The notes beneath the pieces are model-generated. The model was not told the DNA's origin. It made no database searches and saw only the letters and a list, made by a program, of their open reading frames with translations. From Actinobacteria bacterium UBA2279 (GTDB lineage: Bacteria; Actinomycetota; Coriobacteriia; Anaerosomatales; Anaerosomataceae), in assembly GCA_002347365.1 (NCBI GenBank), contig DDWT01000017.1:1-26794 (forward strand): 26,794 bases of DNA, written 5' to 3'. Positions within the stretch are counted from its first letter, which is position 1. Every line of letters begins with the position of its first letter. This document shows, one piece after another, positions 8,661-17,969 of this stretch. Both the position numbers and the translations under genes were made by a program.

Positions 8661-8693
8661 GAGCCGCTCCCTCCGGATACGGAGAAGCGGCTC
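8661..8693 (-). terminator. hairpin downstream of isocitrate dehydrogenase
   Basis: GAGCCGCT pairs with AGCGGCTC, and inside it CTCCG pairs with CGGAG around a GATA loop. The hairpin lies about 48 bases past the icd stop codon. There is no clear U-run, so it may stabilise or terminate the icd transcript. The rest of 8449-8740 holds only the Crp/Fnr-like site. Confidence 0.45.
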
Positions 8694-8740
8694 CTCGATA
8701 AGGTCAAAGCGACGATCGAGCGTCTGATGCAGACGGCTCC

Positions 8741-9832
<1,092 letters not shown>

Positions 9833-9890
9833 ACTCTCCTCCTGATGTGTCGTGCCGGATCACAGCGTCCGGCGCTGACGGTGAGACGCG

Positions 9891-9896
9891 ATTATA
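9891..9896 (-). promoter_or_regulatory. -10 element (TATAAT) upstream of icd
   Basis: A perfect TATAAT on the minus strand lies about 60 bases upstream of the icd start codon. The matching -35 is poor, so only the -10 can be supported. Confidence 0.4.
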
Positions 9897-9976
9897 CGTC
9901 AGCCGGTCGCGGCGTGCAGTCCGGGTGTCTCGGGAATACACCGACGTACACCGGCATCGCTCAGAGGAGTACGAAC

Positions 9977-10360
9977 ATGGACTTCGACTACACGGTAGAG
10001 ACAACCAAGCCCTTCGACGAATCCGTCGCGGCGGTCGAGAAGTCTCTTGCCGAACACGGATTCCGCGTGCAGTTCGTGCACGACGTCCAGGCCACACTGG
10101 CCGAGAAGGGTTTCGCGCGCGATCCGCTCACGATCATCGAGACCTGCAACGCCAAATACGCACACGCGGTGCTCGCGGCCGACCCGAAGATCGCACTGAT
10201 GCTGCCGTGCCCCGTGGTCGTCTACGAACAGGCCGGCCGTCGCTATATCAGCACGCTGAAACCGAGCGTGATCGGAGAGTTCTACCCGCACGCCGACATA
10301 GGAGATACAGCCGCCGACGTCGAGCGCGTGCTGACCGCAGTGGTCGACGAGGCGCGATAG
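9977..10360 (+). CDS. DUF302 family protein
   Basis: This small cytoplasmic protein of 127 residues consists of a single DUF302 domain. Recognisable parts are the N-terminal strand DYTVETTKPFDESVAAVEKSLAEHGF, given here only as a family impression, the middle LTIIETCNAKYAHAVL, and LMLPCPVVVYE near residue 75. DUF302 proteins form dimers of unknown biochemical role and often occur near redox, thiol or sulfur genes. Here it stands alone between two TCA-cycle genes that read the other way. GAGGAG precedes the ATG at 9977. It converges with citrate synthase. Confidence 0.85.
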   Translation: MDFDYTVETTKPFDESVAAVEKSLAEHGFRVQFVHDVQATLAEKGFARDPLTIIETCNAKYAHAVLAADPKIALMLPCPVVVYEQAGRRYISTLKPSVIGEFYPHADIGDTAADVERVLTAVVDEAR

Positions 10361-10390
10361 TCCGCCACCCTCACCAAGTTCGAGCGCGGG

Positions 10391-11785
10391 TCAGCGTGCC
10401 TCGAGCGGCACGTACTCCCGCACGCCTGCGACGCTTTTGTATGCAGGGCGGATGATCTTGCCACCGCTCACGATCTCCTCGAGACGATGGGCACACCAGC
10501 CCACGACACGGGAGACCGCGAACAGCGGGGTGTAGAGCTCTTCGGGAATGTCGAGCATCTTGTAGACGAATCCAGAGTAGAAGTCGACGTTGGCGCTGAC
10601 ACCCTTGAACATCGTGCGCGATCGTCCGATGACCTCCGGCGCAAGTTGCTCGACCCTGGCGTGCAGACGGTACTCCTCGGCAAGACCCTTCTCGGCGGCC
10701 AGCTGCTCGGCGTGACCGCGCAGCACGAGCGTGCGGGGGTCGGAGACGGAGTAGACAGGGTGACCCATACCGTAGATCAGTCCGGAACGGTCGAACTCCT
10801 GCTTGTCGAGAACCCGCTGCAGATACGCCGATATCTCCTCGTCGTCCTTCCAGTCGCGGACCCGTGCCTTCAGGTCGTCGAACATCCGCACGACCTTGAT
10901 ATTGGCACCGCCGTGCTTGGGCCCCTTGAGCGACCCGAGAGCTGCGGCGATGGCCGAGTAGGTATCGGTGCCCGTGGACGAGACGACGTGCGCGGTGAAC
11001 GAGGAGTTGTTACCGCCGCCGTGCTCGGCGTGCAGCACCAGTGACAGGTCGAGCACCTGGGCTTCAAGCGGCGTGAACTTGCTGTTCGGCCTCAGCATGT
11101 GCAGGAAGTTCTCGGCGGTGGAGAGCTCGGCCATCGGCCGGTGGATGACCAGGCTTCTGCCGTGGAACTCCTCGAGATAAGCCTGATAGGCGTAGACCGA
11201 CAGCATCGGGAACTTGGAGATCAAATGCAGGCTCTGACGCAGGACGTTCGAGATCGAGGTGTCGTCGGCGCGTTTGTCCAGGACGTACATGGACAGCACG
11301 CTGCGAGACATCGAGTTCATGATGTCGCGGCTCGGCATGTTCAAGATCGCGTTGTGGATGAACTGCCGCGGCAGCCTGCGATACGATGCCAGATTCTCGC
11401 CGAACAGCGCGAGGTCCTGGCGGCTTGGAAGCTCACCAAAGAGCAGCAGGTAGGCCGTCTCCTCGAAGCCGAGGCGGTCCTCCGCAACGAAGCCGTCAAC
11501 GAGCTCGGTGACATCGATGCCGCGGTATATGAGCTGGCCCGGAGCGGGAACACGGGAGTCGCCCTCGATTCGAGAGCCGACGACATCGCCGATCTGAGTG
11601 AGACCTGCGAGCACACCGCGACCGCTGACGTCGCGCAGGCCGCGCTTCACGTCGTATTCCACGAACAGCGCCGGGTCGAACGCGCTGCTCGCCTCGGACA
11701 GCCGACTCCAGCGGTCGAGCGTCTCGGCGACGGTCTTTGGCTCAGCGTGCGGCCGTAGCGTACGGTCGTCTGGAGATGGGTTCAC
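10391..11785 (-). CDS. gltA: citrate synthase
   Basis: This enzyme condenses acetyl-CoA and oxaloacetate to citrate, the entry step of the TCA cycle. The catalytic residues are all visible: His in LVLHAEHGGGNNSSF, His in YGMGHPVYSVSDPR and Asp in GVSANVDFYSGFVYKML. The protein carries an N-terminal extension of roughly 60 residues before VLAGLTQIGDVVGSRIEG, as in the longer bacterial citrate synthases of anaerobes. I chose GTG at 11785 because AAGGA lies at correct spacing. The longer GTG at 11803 has no ribosome-binding site and overlaps a palindrome. The start residues are MNPSPDDRTLRP. Confidence 0.93.
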   Translation of the reverse strand: MNPSPDDRTLRPHAEPKTVAETLDRWSRLSEASSAFDPALFVEYDVKRGLRDVSGRGVLAGLTQIGDVVGSRIEGDSRVPAPGQLIYRGIDVTELVDGFVAEDRLGFEETAYLLLFGELPSRQDLALFGENLASYRRLPRQFIHNAILNMPSRDIMNSMSRSVLSMYVLDKRADDTSISNVLRQSLHLISKFPMLSVYAYQAYLEEFHGRSLVIHRPMAELSTAENFLHMLRPNSKFTPLEAQVLDLSLVLHAEHGGGNNSSFTAHVVSSTGTDTYSAIAAALGSLKGPKHGGANIKVVRMFDDLKARVRDWKDDEEISAYLQRVLDKQEFDRSGLIYGMGHPVYSVSDPRTLVLRGHAEQLAAEKGLAEEYRLHARVEQLAPEVIGRSRTMFKGVSANVDFYSGFVYKMLDIPEELYTPLFAVSRVVGWCAHRLEEIVSGGKIIRPAYKSVAGVREYVPLEAR

Positions 11786-11801
11786 GTTGATGTTTCCTTC
11801 C

Positions 11802-11846
11802 ACCCGGGAACCGATGTCGGGTTCCGATAAGAACGGTTGACCCGGG
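11802..11846 (-). repeat. nested inverted repeat in the citrate synthase 5' region
   Basis: The outer arms ACCCGGGAACCG (11802-11813) and CGGTTGACCCGGG (11834-11846) are near-perfect complements. A shorter alternative hairpin GGAACC / GGTTCC (11807-11825) shares the first arm. The palindrome ends directly beside the ribosome-binding site of gltA. It could be an operator or an RNA element that hides the start. The remaining 11847-11971 shows no gene. Confidence 0.5.
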
Positions 11847-11971
11847 CGGACCCCTCGGCCACCACCGGTTCGGCTCAGCAGTCGATCTGGGCCATGCTGA
11901 AGGCCTGTCGTGGCACTATCCTACCCGAAGAGGGCGCCGCCCAGGTAGCGGGGGTGCTTTCCGGTGTCACG

Positions 11972-12991
11972 CTAGCTTGCTCCGGACCCCGATCTGCGGC
12001 TTGCCACGAACGCGCGGTATTCGACCAGCAACCCGTCGAGTGCCCGATAGTCTGCTGCCTCGAACACCCGATCACGCAGGTAGGTCGCGCCCGGGAGCCC
12101 CTTCACGTACCAGGCAACGTGTTTGCGCATGCGCACGAACGCCTGCTCGCCTGCAAACGCCACGAGTGCCGCACCGTGCTCGCGCGCCATGTCGATTCGC
12201 TCGAGCCCCGTGGGCGGCGGCAACTCCTCGCCGCGCTCGATGAGCGCTCGCGCCTGCGCGAAGATCCAGGGGTTGCCCTGCGCACCACGCGCGACCATCA
12301 CGGCATCCACGCCCGTGCGCTCCAACATACCGAGCACGTCCGCTGCCGAGAAGACATCGCCGCTGCCGATCACCGGCACGCTCACCGCTGCCTTCACCGC
12401 GGCGATCACGTCCCAGTCGGCCTTGCCGTGGTAGAACTGGTCGCGCGTCCGCCCGTGCACGCACAATGCGACCGCGCCCGCGGCTTGCATGCGCTTCGCG
12501 AACTCGACCGCATTGGCGTCGCTTTCGTCCCAGCCCTTGCGGAACTTGGCGGTCACGGGAACGCCGGTGGCCTCGGCCACGCGCGAGACGATCTCCGCAG
12601 CGAGAGCGGGCTGGCGCATCAGGGCGCTCCCCTCGCCCTTCGCGACCACCTTGCTGACCGGACAGCCCATGTTGATGTCGATGAGCGCGACGTCCTCACC
12701 GTAGCGCTCCACGAGTCCCCGGGCCTGCTCGGCCATCATCTGCGGGTCGGCGCCGAACAGCTGCACCGCGCATGGCGTCTCGTCGGGTGAGAACGACAGC
12801 AGCCCCCGCGAGATCGCCGCGTCCGGGTTGTAGTGGAGTCCCTTCGCGCTGACCATCTCGGTGTAGGTGAGCCCGGCACCCATCCGTTTGCAGATGCCGC
12901 GGAACGGCGCCTCCGTCACTCCGGCCATAGGGCCGAGGACGACGCGGGCCGATTCCAGCAGCGCGACTACGTCGGAACGAGAGAATGCCAT
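11972..12991 (-). CDS. dus: tRNA-dihydrouridine synthase (DusB / NifR3 family)
   Basis: This FMN-dependent enzyme reduces specific uridines in tRNA to dihydrouridine. From the ATG at 12991 it has 339 residues. The TIM-barrel start is VVLGPMAGVTEAPFRGICKR, and the catalytic cysteine is in DINMGCPVSKVVAKGEGSAL near residue 100. FMN/phosphate-binding segments are VTAKFRKGW, VHGRTRDQFYHGKADW, PVIGSGDVFSAADV and MVARGAQGNPWIF. The C-terminal helical tRNA-binding part is shorter than in some homologues. No good ribosome-binding site is seen before the chosen ATG; a longer start to 13063 lacks homology. It lies upstream of gltA on the same strand. Confidence 0.93.
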   Translation of the reverse strand: MAFSRSDVVALLESARVVLGPMAGVTEAPFRGICKRMGAGLTYTEMVSAKGLHYNPDAAISRGLLSFSPDETPCAVQLFGADPQMMAEQARGLVERYGEDVALIDINMGCPVSKVVAKGEGSALMRQPALAAEIVSRVAEATGVPVTAKFRKGWDESDANAVEFAKRMQAAGAVALCVHGRTRDQFYHGKADWDVIAAVKAAVSVPVIGSGDVFSAADVLGMLERTGVDAVMVARGAQGNPWIFAQARALIERGEELPPPTGLERIDMAREHGAALVAFAGEQAFVRMRKHVAWYVKGLPGATYLRDRVFEAADYRALDGLLVEYRAFVASRRSGSGAS

Positions 12992-13025
12992 GGACAGATG
13001 ATACGGGATGACGACGCGGGAGGCG

Positions 13026-13328
13026 CTAGGACAGAACAGCGACCCCGATGAGTGTGGCGCCATTCATGGCGACCCACGCTGCACTCGTGACCCACAGGAC
13101 CGTCTGGCGTCCCATCAAGCCGTAAGCGGTCCACAGCATCGACATGACGAGCGCAGCACCGATGGTGACAACGCTCAGGCCGCTGATCTGATGCAGGAAC
13201 CAGATATTGTGCAGCTGCGGCAGTGCCGTGATTGGGTTGATGATGCCGAAGCCGAACACCGCTTTCTCGAGGTGCGGCTTGATCTGCTCAGTGGTCACGT
13301 GTGTCCCGGTTCTCGTGTGCGTGGTCAT
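13026..13328 (-). CDS. SemiSWEET / PQ-loop small membrane protein
   Basis: This 100-residue protein has three predicted membrane segments: around FGFGIINPITALPQL, SVVTIGAALVMSMLWTAYGL and VLWVTSAAWVAMNGATLIG. The Pro-Gln pair in the first segment and the three-helix layout match SemiSWEET / MtN3 half-transporters, which dimerise to move sugars or similar small solutes. The N terminus has a short His/Thr-rich stretch before EQIKPHLEKAVFGFG. The ATG at 13328 has a weak ribosome-binding site. The substrate cannot be inferred. Confidence 0.7.
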   Translation of the reverse strand: MTTHTRTGTHVTTEQIKPHLEKAVFGFGIINPITALPQLHNIWFLHQISGLSVVTIGAALVMSMLWTAYGLMGRQTVLWVTSAAWVAMNGATLIGVAVLS

Positions 13329-13414
13329 ACCCGAAGCGAGAAGCATCGGGCCGCACGGGGAACCCGTAAAGGGTCTGCCACCGAGCCGTTGCTATCGGTC
13401 GGCGAACGGTCGCA

Positions 13415-13915
13415 TCAGGGCATCATCGCTGTCGTGAGTTTCGCGCCCCATGCGCGTGCCCGTTCGACCTCGCCCTCGGCAAGCGGGCCGTACGTGCCCG
13501 TCACCAGGAATCGCTCGGGCTCAGCGAGCGCAGCATACCCCTGGCGCTTGAGCCGCTTCGCTATGTCGCCAACGGCGCCCCGCGGTGACCATGAGATACG
13601 CGTCTCGAACGCTGCAAAGCGGCCCGAGCCCTTCGAGAGGGCATCGAGCCATGAGCGCAACGACGGATGCGACATGTCGGGTGGATGTCCGGCATGCTTC
13701 GGGTCGTTGGCGATGGTGCGTCTCATTCCTTCGTTCGGCAGCATGAAGCCGAAGACGGGCGCGCCGACGACAACAAGGTCAACGCCCTCCATGACCTCGG
13801 GTCCGGCTTCGGCGGTGCTGGCTGCTGTCGCCCCCTCGCCGATTCCTTCGGCGATCGCGCGAGCGATCGCTGCGGTGTTGCCCCAGACCGACTCGTACAC
13901 GACGATCGCCTTCAT
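13415..13915 (-). CDS. flavodoxin-like protein
   Basis: This 166-residue protein has a flavodoxin/NAD(P)H-quinone reductase-like fold. The FMN phosphate-binding loop is VYESVWGNTAAIARAIAEGI at the N terminus, followed by DLVVVGAPVFGFMLP, the strand-loop that contacts the flavin. The C-terminal part (FAAFETRISWSPRGAVGDIAK, then FLVTGTYGPLAEGEVERA) resembles flavodoxin-family proteins of Actinomycetota. The start follows GGGAGGGAG. It is probably a soluble flavin electron carrier or oxidoreductase. The partner is unknown. Confidence 0.85.
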   Translation of the reverse strand: MKAIVVYESVWGNTAAIARAIAEGIGEGATAASTAEAGPEVMEGVDLVVVGAPVFGFMLPNEGMRRTIANDPKHAGHPPDMSHPSLRSWLDALSKGSGRFAAFETRISWSPRGAVGDIAKRLKRQGYAALAEPERFLVTGTYGPLAEGEVERARAWGAKLTTAMMP

Positions 13916-14067
13916 GGGTGCTCCCTCCCGTGTCTCGAGAACCGGGACCCATTCCACATCACGAGCCCGCATCGGTCATGTCTGCGCCCGCAGTGGCGAA
14001 TATCCTCGCTCCAAGCCAGAAACCACCCGGTATCCCCGGAAGTGCCCTCTGCCCTGCTACGTTGCGT

Positions 14068-14107
14068 CGAAAAAGAAAACAGGGCAACCCCGAAGGGCTG
14101 CCCTGCT
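14068..14107 (-). terminator. Rho-independent terminator of the cold-shock gene
   Basis: On the minus strand, GCAGGGCAGCCC pairs with GGGTTGCCCTG around a TTCG tetraloop and is followed by TTTTCTTTTTC. This is the strongest intrinsic terminator in the window and lies 23 bases past the cspA stop. Confidence 0.9.
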
Positions 14108-14129
14108 CCAAAGCATTGCTACAGGTGGC

Positions 14130-14333
14130 TTAAAGAGCGCGCACCTGGGTCGCCTGCTTCTTGCCGTTCTGACCAGTGGCTTCCGTGAAGGAAACGGCCT
14201 GACCCTCGTCAAGGGTCTTGAAGCCCTCGGTCTGGATCTCGGAGAAGTGGACGAACAGATCGTCGCCATCTTCACGCTCGATGAAGCCATAACCCTTGTC
14301 AGCGTTGAACCACTTGACTTTACCCTCTGCCAT
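14130..14333 (-). CDS. cspA: cold-shock protein (CspA family RNA chaperone)
   Basis: This 67-residue single cold-shock domain binds single-stranded RNA and DNA and melts mRNA secondary structure. Both RNP motifs are present: KGYGFIER (RNP1) and DLFVHFSEI (RNP2). It begins MAEGKVKWFNADKGYGF, the family hallmark. The start ATG follows GAGAGGATGG at good spacing. The gene is monocistronic, with its own long structured 5' leader and a strong terminator. It could be constitutive or cold-induced; the sequence does not decide. Confidence 0.97.
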   Translation of the reverse strand: MAEGKVKWFNADKGYGFIEREDGDDLFVHFSEIQTEGFKTLDEGQAVSFTEATGQNGKKQATQVRAL

Positions 14334-14470
14334 TCAAATCCATCCTCTCGCCCCAACGGGGCAAAACAAAACGACATGACTGTCGCCGCTAGAATGCGGC
14401 TTGTCATGTCGCAATCCTACGAGCCCATATGGCCCGCCTTGTGTGGAGTATAGCACGTTGCGGGCCAAAA
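14334..14470 (-). promoter_or_regulatory. promoter and structured 5' leader of cspA
   Basis: A TATACT -10 element lies at 14452-14447 on the minus strand, about 115 bases before the ATG. The leader then contains a hairpin with arms GACATGAC (14373-14380) and GTCATGTC (14403-14410). A second one, GCCCCAACGGGGC (14350-14362), lies just before the ribosome-binding site. Long structured leaders are typical of cold-shock mRNAs. Between 14471 and 14632 I see no convincing gene. Confidence 0.55.
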
Positions 14471-14632
14471 CAAGTGCATTATCCGCGAGCAGGCGTTACA
14501 ACCAGGCGATTCTCGGCTTGCGCAGCCTCGACCGGGAGCGCCTCGCGGGCATTCAGGACTCCGCCGGTGGGAAACCAGAGGCCCGGAAACAGCCACGGCC
14601 GACGGCCTTGAACAGGAGTCCGGCCAACTCGG

Positions 14633-15181
14633 TCACGGCCTTGCCCTGCGACTCGACTCCCCCGGTTCCACCAGTCGATCGGGGTCATCCCCGGTGCGGC
14701 ACTCGAAGCGCTGCTCTTCGACCTCGATGCCCCACTGGGTTCCCGGGCGCTGCTCGACCAGCTCGAATCCCTCACGCTCGTACAGATGTCGCGCAGCATC
14801 GAGCCCCGCAAACGTCCACAGATACACCACAGGGTAGCCCGCTGCGCGACAGAAGCTCATCGCCGCGTCGATGAGCCGGGAGCCGGTCCCGCTGCCGCGC
14901 AGCTGATCGGACACGATGAACCACCTGAGGTGTGCCCCTTCGTCATCGGCGTGGATCCCGTCGATAGCGATGGCACCCTCCACGCGACCGTCCTTCAATG
15001 CGACCCAGAACCCGTCCCGGCTGTCATCGTACCGGTCGAGAAAATCGGCAAGCTCGGAGGCGACCTTAGACTCGAAGTACTGACCGAAACTCCAGTGCTC
15101 GCCGTAGTACGTGCCGTGAAGCTTGACCACGCGATCGGACGAGCCCTCGAGGCACCCTTTGATTATCTCGACCTCGGCCAT
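14633..15181 (-). CDS. GNAT family N-acetyltransferase
   Basis: This 182-residue protein has the GNAT core. A glycine-rich acetyl-CoA loop, QLRGSGTGSRLIDAAM, follows LRWFIVSDQ near residue 95. The C-terminal part has VVYLWTFAGLDAARHLYEREGFELVE, a typical beta5-alpha4 region. The ATG at 15181 follows GGAGGTGTGC. A GTG two codons upstream overlaps that site and is less likely. The substrate is unknown. The last 20 or so residues are polar and may be disordered. It is divergent from the catalase gene. Confidence 0.88.
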   Translation of the reverse strand: MAEVEIIKGCLEGSSDRVVKLHGTYYGEHWSFGQYFESKVASELADFLDRYDDSRDGFWVALKDGRVEGAIAIDGIHADDEGAHLRWFIVSDQLRGSGTGSRLIDAAMSFCRAAGYPVVYLWTFAGLDAARHLYEREGFELVEQRPGTQWGIEVEEQRFECRTGDDPDRLVEPGESSRRARP

Positions 15182-15337
15182 GCACACCTCCGGCGCCGGA
15201 TGCGCTTATCGACAAGAGCGCGACCCCGACGACTTCAGGATACGACACTTTCGTGCTTTGACGTCACGCCGTGGGTACGAACAGGGACGAGGTGCGGACT
15301 CCATCACCTCCCGCGTCGAGATAGAGAGGGGCACGCC

Positions 15338-16849
15338 ATGACGGACAAGAACAGGCGACTTACTACCGGATTCGGCAGGCCGGTCGATGACGACCAGAAC
15401 TCGATGACGGCGGGACCGACCGGTCCGGTACTGATGCAAGACGCGCATCTACTCGAGAAGCTCGGCCACTTCGACCGGGAGCGCATCCCGGAGCGCGTCG
15501 TGCACGCCAAGGGCGCCGGCGCGCATGGCTACTTCGAGGTGACAGCGGACGTCACTCCCTACACGAGAGCGGCGTTCCTCTCGGGAGTAGGCAAGAAGAC
15601 CGAGGTGTTCGCGCGCTTCTCCACAGTCGGCGGCGAGAAGGGCTCAGCGGATGCCGAGCGCGACCCCCGCGGCTTCGCGGTCAAGTTCTACACCGAAGAA
15701 GGCAACTACGACATGACGGGCAACAACACGCCTGTCTTCTTCATACGAGATCCGCTCAAGTTCGCCGACTTCATCCACACGCAGAAACGCAACCCGAAGA
15801 CCAACCTCAAAGACCCGGACATGTTCTGGGACTTCCTGTCGCTGACACCGGAAAGCGTGCACCAGGTAACGGTGCTCTTCTCGGACAGGGGCACTCCCGC
15901 GACATACCGCAACATGAACGGCTACAGCAGCCACACCTACGTGTGGACCAACGCTTCAGGTGACCAGTTCTACGTGCAGTACCACTTCAAGACCGAACAG
16001 GGCATCAGAAACTTCACCGCCGCCGAGGCCGAGGAGATGAAGGCCAAAGACCCCGACCACGCGACGCGCGACCTGTTCGAGGCCATCGAGCGGGGCGATT
16101 TCCCTGCCTGGCGGCTGGAAATGCAGATCATGCCGGTGGCCGAAGCCGAGGACTACCGCTTCGACGTCCTCGACATCACCAAGGTGTGGCCGCACGCGGA
16201 CTATCCGCCGATGACGATCGGGCGCATGGTGCTGGACCGCAACCCGGAGAACTACTTTGCTGAGGTCGAGCAGGCCGCGTTCAACCCGAGCAACTTCGTG
16301 CCAGGCATCGGTCCTTCAGCCGACAAGATGCTTCAAGGCCGGCTGTTCAGCTATCACGACACGCACCTGCACCGGCTGGGCCCGAACTACCACCTGCTGC
16401 CGATAAACGCTCCCAAGAACGCGCCGATGCACAGTTACCAACGTGATGGCGCCATGCGCTTCGACGACAACGGCGGCGCGGGCCCCAACTACTGGCCGAA
16501 CAGCCAGGGCGACCCGGGTCCCGACCCGAGCGCGGCGGATCCCGGCATGCCGGTCATCGGGGTTGCCGGACGCACGGAGTACGCCCACCCCAACGATGAC
16601 TTCGTCCAGCCGAGGGCGCTGTTCCGCGACGTCATGACCGATGAGGACCGCGATCACTTGATCAGCAACATCGTCGGGCATCTCGGCAACGCCAAGGAGC
16701 GTATCAGGCTGCGCCAGTGCGCTGTCTTCTACAAGGTGGACCCGGAGTATGGCACTCGCGTGGCCGAGGGTATCGGCGTCAGTGTCGCCGAGGTCGAGCG
16801 CCTCGCCGCGATGTCTGACGAGGAGCGGGCGGCGGCTACCGCCGGCTAG
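15338..16849 (+). CDS. katA: heme catalase (monofunctional, small subunit, clade 3 type)
   Basis: Catalase dismutates hydrogen peroxide to water and oxygen in the cytoplasm. The protein has 503 residues. The distal histidine lies in ERVVHAKGAGAHGYFEV, the distal asparagine in YDMTGNNTPVFF, and the proximal heme-ligand tyrosine in GRLFSYHDTHLHRLG. RFSTVGGEKGSADAERDPRG is the standard early motif. The length and lack of a C-terminal flavodoxin-like domain mark it as a small-subunit enzyme. GAGAGGGG precedes the ATG. A long open frame upstream of the ATG has no homology. Together with MsrA it suggests regular exposure to oxidants. Confidence 0.97.
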   Translation: MTDKNRRLTTGFGRPVDDDQNSMTAGPTGPVLMQDAHLLEKLGHFDRERIPERVVHAKGAGAHGYFEVTADVTPYTRAAFLSGVGKKTEVFARFSTVGGEKGSADAERDPRGFAVKFYTEEGNYDMTGNNTPVFFIRDPLKFADFIHTQKRNPKTNLKDPDMFWDFLSLTPESVHQVTVLFSDRGTPATYRNMNGYSSHTYVWTNASGDQFYVQYHFKTEQGIRNFTAAEAEEMKAKDPDHATRDLFEAIERGDFPAWRLEMQIMPVAEAEDYRFDVLDITKVWPHADYPPMTIGRMVLDRNPENYFAEVEQAAFNPSNFVPGIGPSADKMLQGRLFSYHDTHLHRLGPNYHLLPINAPKNAPMHSYQRDGAMRFDDNGGAGPNYWPNSQGDPGPDPSAADPGMPVIGVAGRTEYAHPNDDFVQPRALFRDVMTDEDRDHLISNIVGHLGNAKERIRLRQCAVFYKVDPEYGTRVAEGIGVSVAEVERLAAMSDEERAAATAG

Positions 16850-16962
16850 CGTGACGGCCCTGAACGTGGCTCCTACCGCCCATCGGTCCTGGACCTCGCG
16901 GACAAGCGCGTCCATGTCATCGGGGCGTCCTCGTCTTGATGGAGCTCGGCACCATCATGGAG

Positions 16963-17334
16963 CTATCTTGTCCCGCGCCTTGATAGTGGATAGAGTCCTT
17001 CTCCTGAAGCCGTGAGTCGCTCGAGCCACATGTCCTTCAGTACGCAGACATCGGCAGCGAGGTCGGAGTCCGGTTCCCCGGTCAACTCGAGTCGATCGAG
17101 CACCTCGAATGTGAATGCGTCGGCGCCCAGCTCGTTCCAGTCCGATTGCAGCTCCCGATCGACATGCGAGCCATTCTCAAGCTGGAACCGTTGACGGTTC
17201 AGCATGCCCGGCAGATCAAGCGACGACCCGACGAATGACTTGCTGGCCGCGCTGTTGCGAACACGGAAGACCCCGGCTGGCCGGGGCGTCTCTTTGTACT
17301 CGCGTATCAGCGCCTTCCGATCGATCCTGCTCAC
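16963..17334 (-). CDS. GIY-YIG nuclease family protein
   Basis: This 123-residue protein has a GIY-YIG-like fold. AGVFRVRNSAASKSFVGSS corresponds to the GIY...YIG strands, and RQRFQLENGSHVDRELQSDW is the helix region of the YurQ-like branch. The C-terminal part is DVCVLKDMWLERLTASGEGL. The canonical tyrosines are replaced (GVF, FVG), as in several small family members, so nuclease activity is uncertain. The GTG start overlaps the TGA stop of the upstream DUF1801 gene, so the two form a translationally coupled pair. Confidence 0.75.
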   Translation of the reverse strand: MSRIDRKALIREYKETPRPAGVFRVRNSAASKSFVGSSLDLPGMLNRQRFQLENGSHVDRELQSDWNELGADAFTFEVLDRLELTGEPDSDLAADVCVLKDMWLERLTASGEGLYPLSRRGTR

Positions 17335-17708
17335 TTCTCGCCCCCCGCTCGTTTGTCGCTCTCGGCGACTCTGAATTCAACGATCCGCCGAATCAGATCC
17401 GTCGGCAACGGCCTGCCGAGAGGAAACTGAACTGAACCCTTGCCGCGCTTGAAAGGCTCCAGATCCCTTTCGAACGCCTCCATGCCGCTTGGAGTCGGAT
17501 AGAGCCCGACGTGCTTGGCATAGCCCGCGAAGTGCACGAGATGCCTGCCGTTGAGATCGAATGTGGGAATCGCGTAGGAGATGGTCTCTGTAGCCTCGGG
17601 CGCGATCGCTTTGATAAGCGCCCTCAACGCCTCCAGCACCCGCCGGGTATCAGGGGGAAACGCCGCTATGTACTCGTCGATGGAGTCGGCAGTCGGTCGA
17701 TCCGGCAT
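17331..17708 (-). CDS. DUF1801 (YdhG-like) protein
   Basis: This small 125-residue cytoplasmic protein has typical DUF1801 landmarks. These are IDEYIAAFPPDTRRVLEALR at the N terminus, TISYAIPTFDLNGRHLVHF in the middle, then KHVGLYPTPSGMEAF and FPLGRPLPTDLIRRIVEFR. The fold resembles that of the Bacillus YdhG / frataxin-like proteins, for which an iron-chaperone role has been proposed. That role is only a family precedent here. It overlaps the GIY-YIG gene downstream by four bases (GTGA). Confidence 0.85.
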   Translation of the reverse strand: MPDRPTADSIDEYIAAFPPDTRRVLEALRALIKAIAPEATETISYAIPTFDLNGRHLVHFAGYAKHVGLYPTPSGMEAFERDLEPFKRGKGSVQFPLGRPLPTDLIRRIVEFRVAESDKRAGGEK

Positions 17709-17744
17709 CTGGTTTCGCGCCTGCCTCTCGGAAGATCGTCGACA

Positions 17745-17954
17745 CTAGGACTTGATGAAGCACTCGTAGTCTGACCTGGCACCGATCGAGTCGAGGTACG
17801 CGTTCATCCGCTCGTTCTCGGCTGCGGTCGATTCAACGTACTCAGACAGGTGCGACAACTTCTCGACCAGCCACTTGAAGCCGACCTTGCCGCCCAGGGT
17901 GAGACTCATCGCGTTGATGAAGGCCAGTGCTTCATCTTTGGTGTACTCAGCCAT
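17745..17954 (-). CDS. small hypothetical protein
   Basis: This 69-residue protein starts MAEYTKDEALAFINAMSLTL and ends SDYECFIKS. It is mostly helical by composition, with the amphipathic stretch KWLVEKLSHLSEYVESTAAE. No family is recognised. The ATG at 17954 follows GGGGTGA at good spacing, which favours a real gene over the GTG at 17963. It lies 15 bases past the end of the larger hypothetical gene at 17970-18422, and the two probably form an operon. Confidence 0.6.
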   Translation of the reverse strand: MAEYTKDEALAFINAMSLTLGGKVGFKWLVEKLSHLSEYVESTAAENERMNAYLDSIGARSDYECFIKS

Positions 17955-17969
17955 CTGCTTCACCCCAGC

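Noticed and set aside
14479..14632. minus-strand frame with a faint NUDIX-like FPTGGV segment
   Set aside because: Only one short resemblance and no complete NUDIX box; it could be chance in GC-rich DNA.
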